DNA of 14,765 nucleotides from an uncultured Clostridia bacterium (GTDB lineage: Bacteria > Bacillota_I > Bacilli_A > RFN20 > CAG-288), in NCBI GenBank assembly GCA_900313465.1, contig OMRU01000003.1, forward strand, positions 1-14,765, in the 5' to 3' direction. The notes under the pieces were generated by a model. It saw nothing but the letters and a program-made list of their open reading frames with translations, made no database searches and was not told where the DNA came from. A program made the translations under genes and the position numbers. Shown in pieces: positions 13,064-14,765 of the stretch (its first letter is position 1; each line of letters begins with the position of its first letter).

Positions 13064-13109
13064 TTCTTGTGTTGAGTTAACAATTTCAAAACAACAGTGA
13101 GAAGGATTT

Positions 13110-13973
13110 ATGATGACTAGACAAACAAAAAACAAATTCATTTACCTTTGTGTATTTATAGGTATATATATCATTCTGAACTATATTATTTTTGCTTTTG
13201 TTCCTCAGGGTATTCAGTCTTTGATACCAGAAGGACTGGAAGTCAATGTCTTTCGTGAACTTGTTCCGTTATTCTTTACTTTGATTGTCTATGTCGTCTT
13301 TGCTTTCTTTGTGGTCTTTTATAAACTCCGTCTGGAGATTGAGATTGAACGTCCATTTAAAGAACTGAAGTTTCTTTGGCTATTACCACTTCTTCTTCCT
13401 TGTTTTGCTTCCCTTTTGAGCGTTCCTGTTCTTTCTAGTCCTCTTCTTCATATGGAAAACGCTGGTGAATTTGCTCTTGATTTAGTCTTGGATCTATTTG
13501 TCTCCACCGCCGAAGATTTCATCTTTGTGGATGTGATGATTTCTTTCTTGCTGGATGTTTTAAAAGACAGCAAATACAAGAATCTCAAAGCGATGGTTTT
13601 ATCTAGCATCTTCTTTACCGTGATTCGTTGCTATTTGTTTATCGATACTGCTGTCGACATGGCTTTCTTCTTATTGGCCGTCAATTTTGTCGTCACTTTC
13701 ACCTGTGGCTATCTTGCCATCTATTTCGATTCCGCTTTGATCCCAGTTGGCTTCCATTATCTTTTCAACGCCCTTAACTTCATCGTTGCTCCTGGTTTAT
13801 TTGGTTATGAACTCGATTATCGTTACTTCTTGTTTGTCATCTACTTTGTCTTAGGTTTAGGTGTTTATACTATCGCCTTATACCGCATCTCAAGATTGAT
13901 GAAATATCGCGAAAGCTATATTGTGGAAACCGGTCTATCCTTAAGTGATGATCAGACCGATTATGAAAAATAG
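13110..13973 (+). CDS. CPBP/Abi-family-like membrane protein with degenerate protease motifs
   Basis: 287 aa, about eight hydrophobic segments. GAAGGA lies at 13101-13106; its spacing fits the second ATG (13113) better than the first, so the true start may be one codon later. The C-terminal half matches the layout of CPBP (CAAX protease/bacteriocin-processing, Abi) proteins. Where active members have EExxxR there is AEDFIFVD (Glu135, Asp136, no Arg). The FxxxH-type motif reads FFTVIRC with Arg173 where His is expected. The last motif, GFHYLFNALNF, keeps His216 and Asn220. It is therefore probably not an active CAAX-type protease, or uses an altered site. The charged tail (about 262-287) is likely cytoplasmic. 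Only 8 bases separate it from ylmH, so the two are co-transcribed. The family call is moderate. Confidence 0.75.
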   Translation: MMTRQTKNKFIYLCVFIGIYIILNYIIFAFVPQGIQSLIPEGLEVNVFRELVPLFFTLIVYVVFAFFVVFYKLRLEIEIERPFKELKFLWLLPLLLPCFASLLSVPVLSSPLLHMENAGEFALDLVLDLFVSTAEDFIFVDVMISFLLDVLKDSKYKNLKAMVLSSIFFTVIRCYLFIDTAVDMAFFLLAVNFVVTFTCGYLAIYFDSALIPVGFHYLFNALNFIVAPGLFGYELDYRYFLFVIYFVLGLGVYTIALYRISRLMKYRESYIVETGLSLSDDQTDYEK

Positions 13974-13981
13974 TTTCTGGA

Positions 13982-14765
13982 ATGGAAGAAATTGATATTT
14001 TAAAAGGACGTATCAGAGACTTGTCTTCGAGAGCGGCAAGTTCCTCCTACTTGACTCATACCGACTTCTTATCGCTTTCTGAACAAGCGCTCTTTTTTCA
14101 GATTCTGAAAGAAGAGCATGTTTCTCATCTAAGTGGAAAATATGGTGGTGTGAACTATCTTCTTTATGGCGGACATGAAGATCATGACCGCAAATTGATC
14201 TATTTTCTTCCCTACTATCTTTCCAAGGAAGAACTGTTAGCCAAAGAAGGAGAAGGGGAAACTTTTTCTCTTCTTCATGTCTATCCGAGCAATCGACATT
14301 TTGCCGATGTGCTGACACATCGAGACTACCTTGGTGCATTGATGCACCTAGGTTTCAAACGAGAAATGTTTGGCGATATTCTGACCGATGGCATGGATGG
14401 ATATATCTTTGTCTTGAATCAGGTTATTCCGATGGTCAAGGAGGAACTGATTAAGATCAAACATACCAGTGTGGAAACAGAGATTCTGAAACCAAAGGAT
14501 TGTCCTTTCAAACCGAAATTTGAAGAAAAGAATGTCAATGTCTCCGCATGTCGTCTTGATTGTGTCTTAGCGGAAGTGTTTCATCTTTCTAGAAGAGATT
14601 CCCAGGTTTTAATCGCCTCAGAATCAATCTTCATCAATGGTATGAGCATGATGAATAACGCCTATAATCTAAAGGAGAATGACCGCGTCTCGATTAAGGG
14701 ACACGGGAAGTTTATCTATCTTGGTCAATCCAAAGTGACCAAGAAAGGAAGATTGTTCGTCAAGG
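13982..14765 (+). CDS. ylmH: YlmH family S4-domain RNA-binding protein (extreme C-terminus past window edge)
   Basis: 261 codons without a stop from ATG 13982 to the right edge, already near the usual family length, so only a few residues are probably missing. The N-terminal region carries the YlmH block LTHRDYLGALMHLGFKREMFGDILTDG (split by type: LTHRDYLGAL at 111-120, KREMFGDIL at 126-134). An S4 RNA-binding domain follows (about 187-247): SACRLDCVLAEVFHLSRRD, then SIFINGM, then ENDRVSIKGHGKF. TKKGR near the end is also typical. In Bacillota ylmH usually sits in the division cluster with sepF and divIVA, and work on the family links it to the large ribosomal subunit and ribosome quality control. 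Here it follows a CPBP-like membrane protein gene instead; what comes downstream is not visible. The ribosome binding site is weak (CTGGA), suggesting coupling to the upstream gene. Confidence 0.93.
   Translation, partial: MEEIDILKGRIRDLSSRAASSSYLTHTDFLSLSEQALFFQILKEEHVSHLSGKYGGVNYLLYGGHEDHDRKLIYFLPYYLSKEELLAKEGEGETFSLLHVYPSNRHFADVLTHRDYLGALMHLGFKREMFGDILTDGMDGYIFVLNQVIPMVKEELIKIKHTSVETEILKPKDCPFKPKFEEKNVNVSACRLDCVLAEVFHLSRRDSQVLIASESIFINGMSMMNNAYNLKENDRVSIKGHGKFIYLGQSKVTKKGRLFVK

Larger units (their letters stand above)
12630..13109. other. 480-base intergenic region between divergent nrdG and the CPBP-like gene
   Basis: No credible protein-coding frame. From left to right I see: a candidate nrdG promoter (12685-12714, minus); an AT-rich stretch where TAAAAAGTA (12765-12773) can pair either with TACTTTTTA (12740-12748) or, as AAAAAGT, with ACTTTTT (12786-12792), that is, two mutually exclusive weak hairpins; a pseudoknot candidate (12801-12848) followed by a T-rich run; near-identical direct repeats starting AGCAACTTTT at 12803 and 12867; a 16-bp palindrome (12932-12947); and a plus-strand promoter (13035-13063). 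This is far more structure than other intergenic gaps here, suggesting a small RNA or complex regulatory region. Confidence 0.55.

Noticed and set aside
14013-14339. 108-codon minus-strand open frame.
   Set aside because: Antisense to ylmH, whose plus-strand frame matches the family along its whole length.

Overview
The window looks like chromosomal DNA from a low-to-mid GC, anaerobic, gut- or rumen-type Bacillota (Bacilli/Erysipelotrichia-like). This placement is inferred from gene content, strong AAGGAG-type ribosome binding sites, lipoprotein signals and hairpin-plus-T-tract terminators; no rRNA or other taxonomic marker is present. TGA acts as a stop (nrdG, msrA), so the genetic code is standard. 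I see no transposase, integrase, phage gene, CRISPR array or complete tRNA.

Left part (1-3100), minus strand: a truncated six-helix membrane protein, then a large surface lipoprotein carrying a pectin methylesterase domain behind a beta-sandwich module and two Ig-like modules. Middle part (3111-6497): a free methionine-R-sulfoxide reductase (minus) divergent from an aquaporin (plus), a small protein with a repeated His/Cys-rich metal-binding tail (plus), and a minus-strand pair in which msrA overlaps a PfkB-type fructokinase by ATGA. Next (6592-9472), minus strand: an unrecognised Ser/Thr-rich lipoprotein, and a two-gene unit with a CoaX-like type III pantothenate kinase followed by an ECF S component, most likely for pantothenate. 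The CoaX-like protein has lost several residues normally needed for catalysis.

Right part: nrdG-nrdD (9674-12629, minus) encode the anaerobic class III ribonucleotide reductase and its radical-SAM activase. NrdD carries a C-terminal glutaredoxin/NrdH-like domain with a CPNC motif, probably a built-in reductant. A 480-base intergenic region follows. It holds candidate divergent promoters, an H-type pseudoknot candidate and a perfect palindrome. After it, on the plus strand, come a degenerate CPBP/Abi-family membrane protein and the S4-domain protein YlmH, which runs off the right edge.

The combined picture is a pectin-associated anaerobe with methionine sulfoxide repair (free and protein-bound), cofactor salvage and oxygen-independent DNA precursor synthesis. 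The most notable items are the NrdD-redoxin fusion, the catalytically eroded CoaX beside a vitamin transporter, the His/Cys-tail protein, and the pseudoknot-bearing intergenic region.
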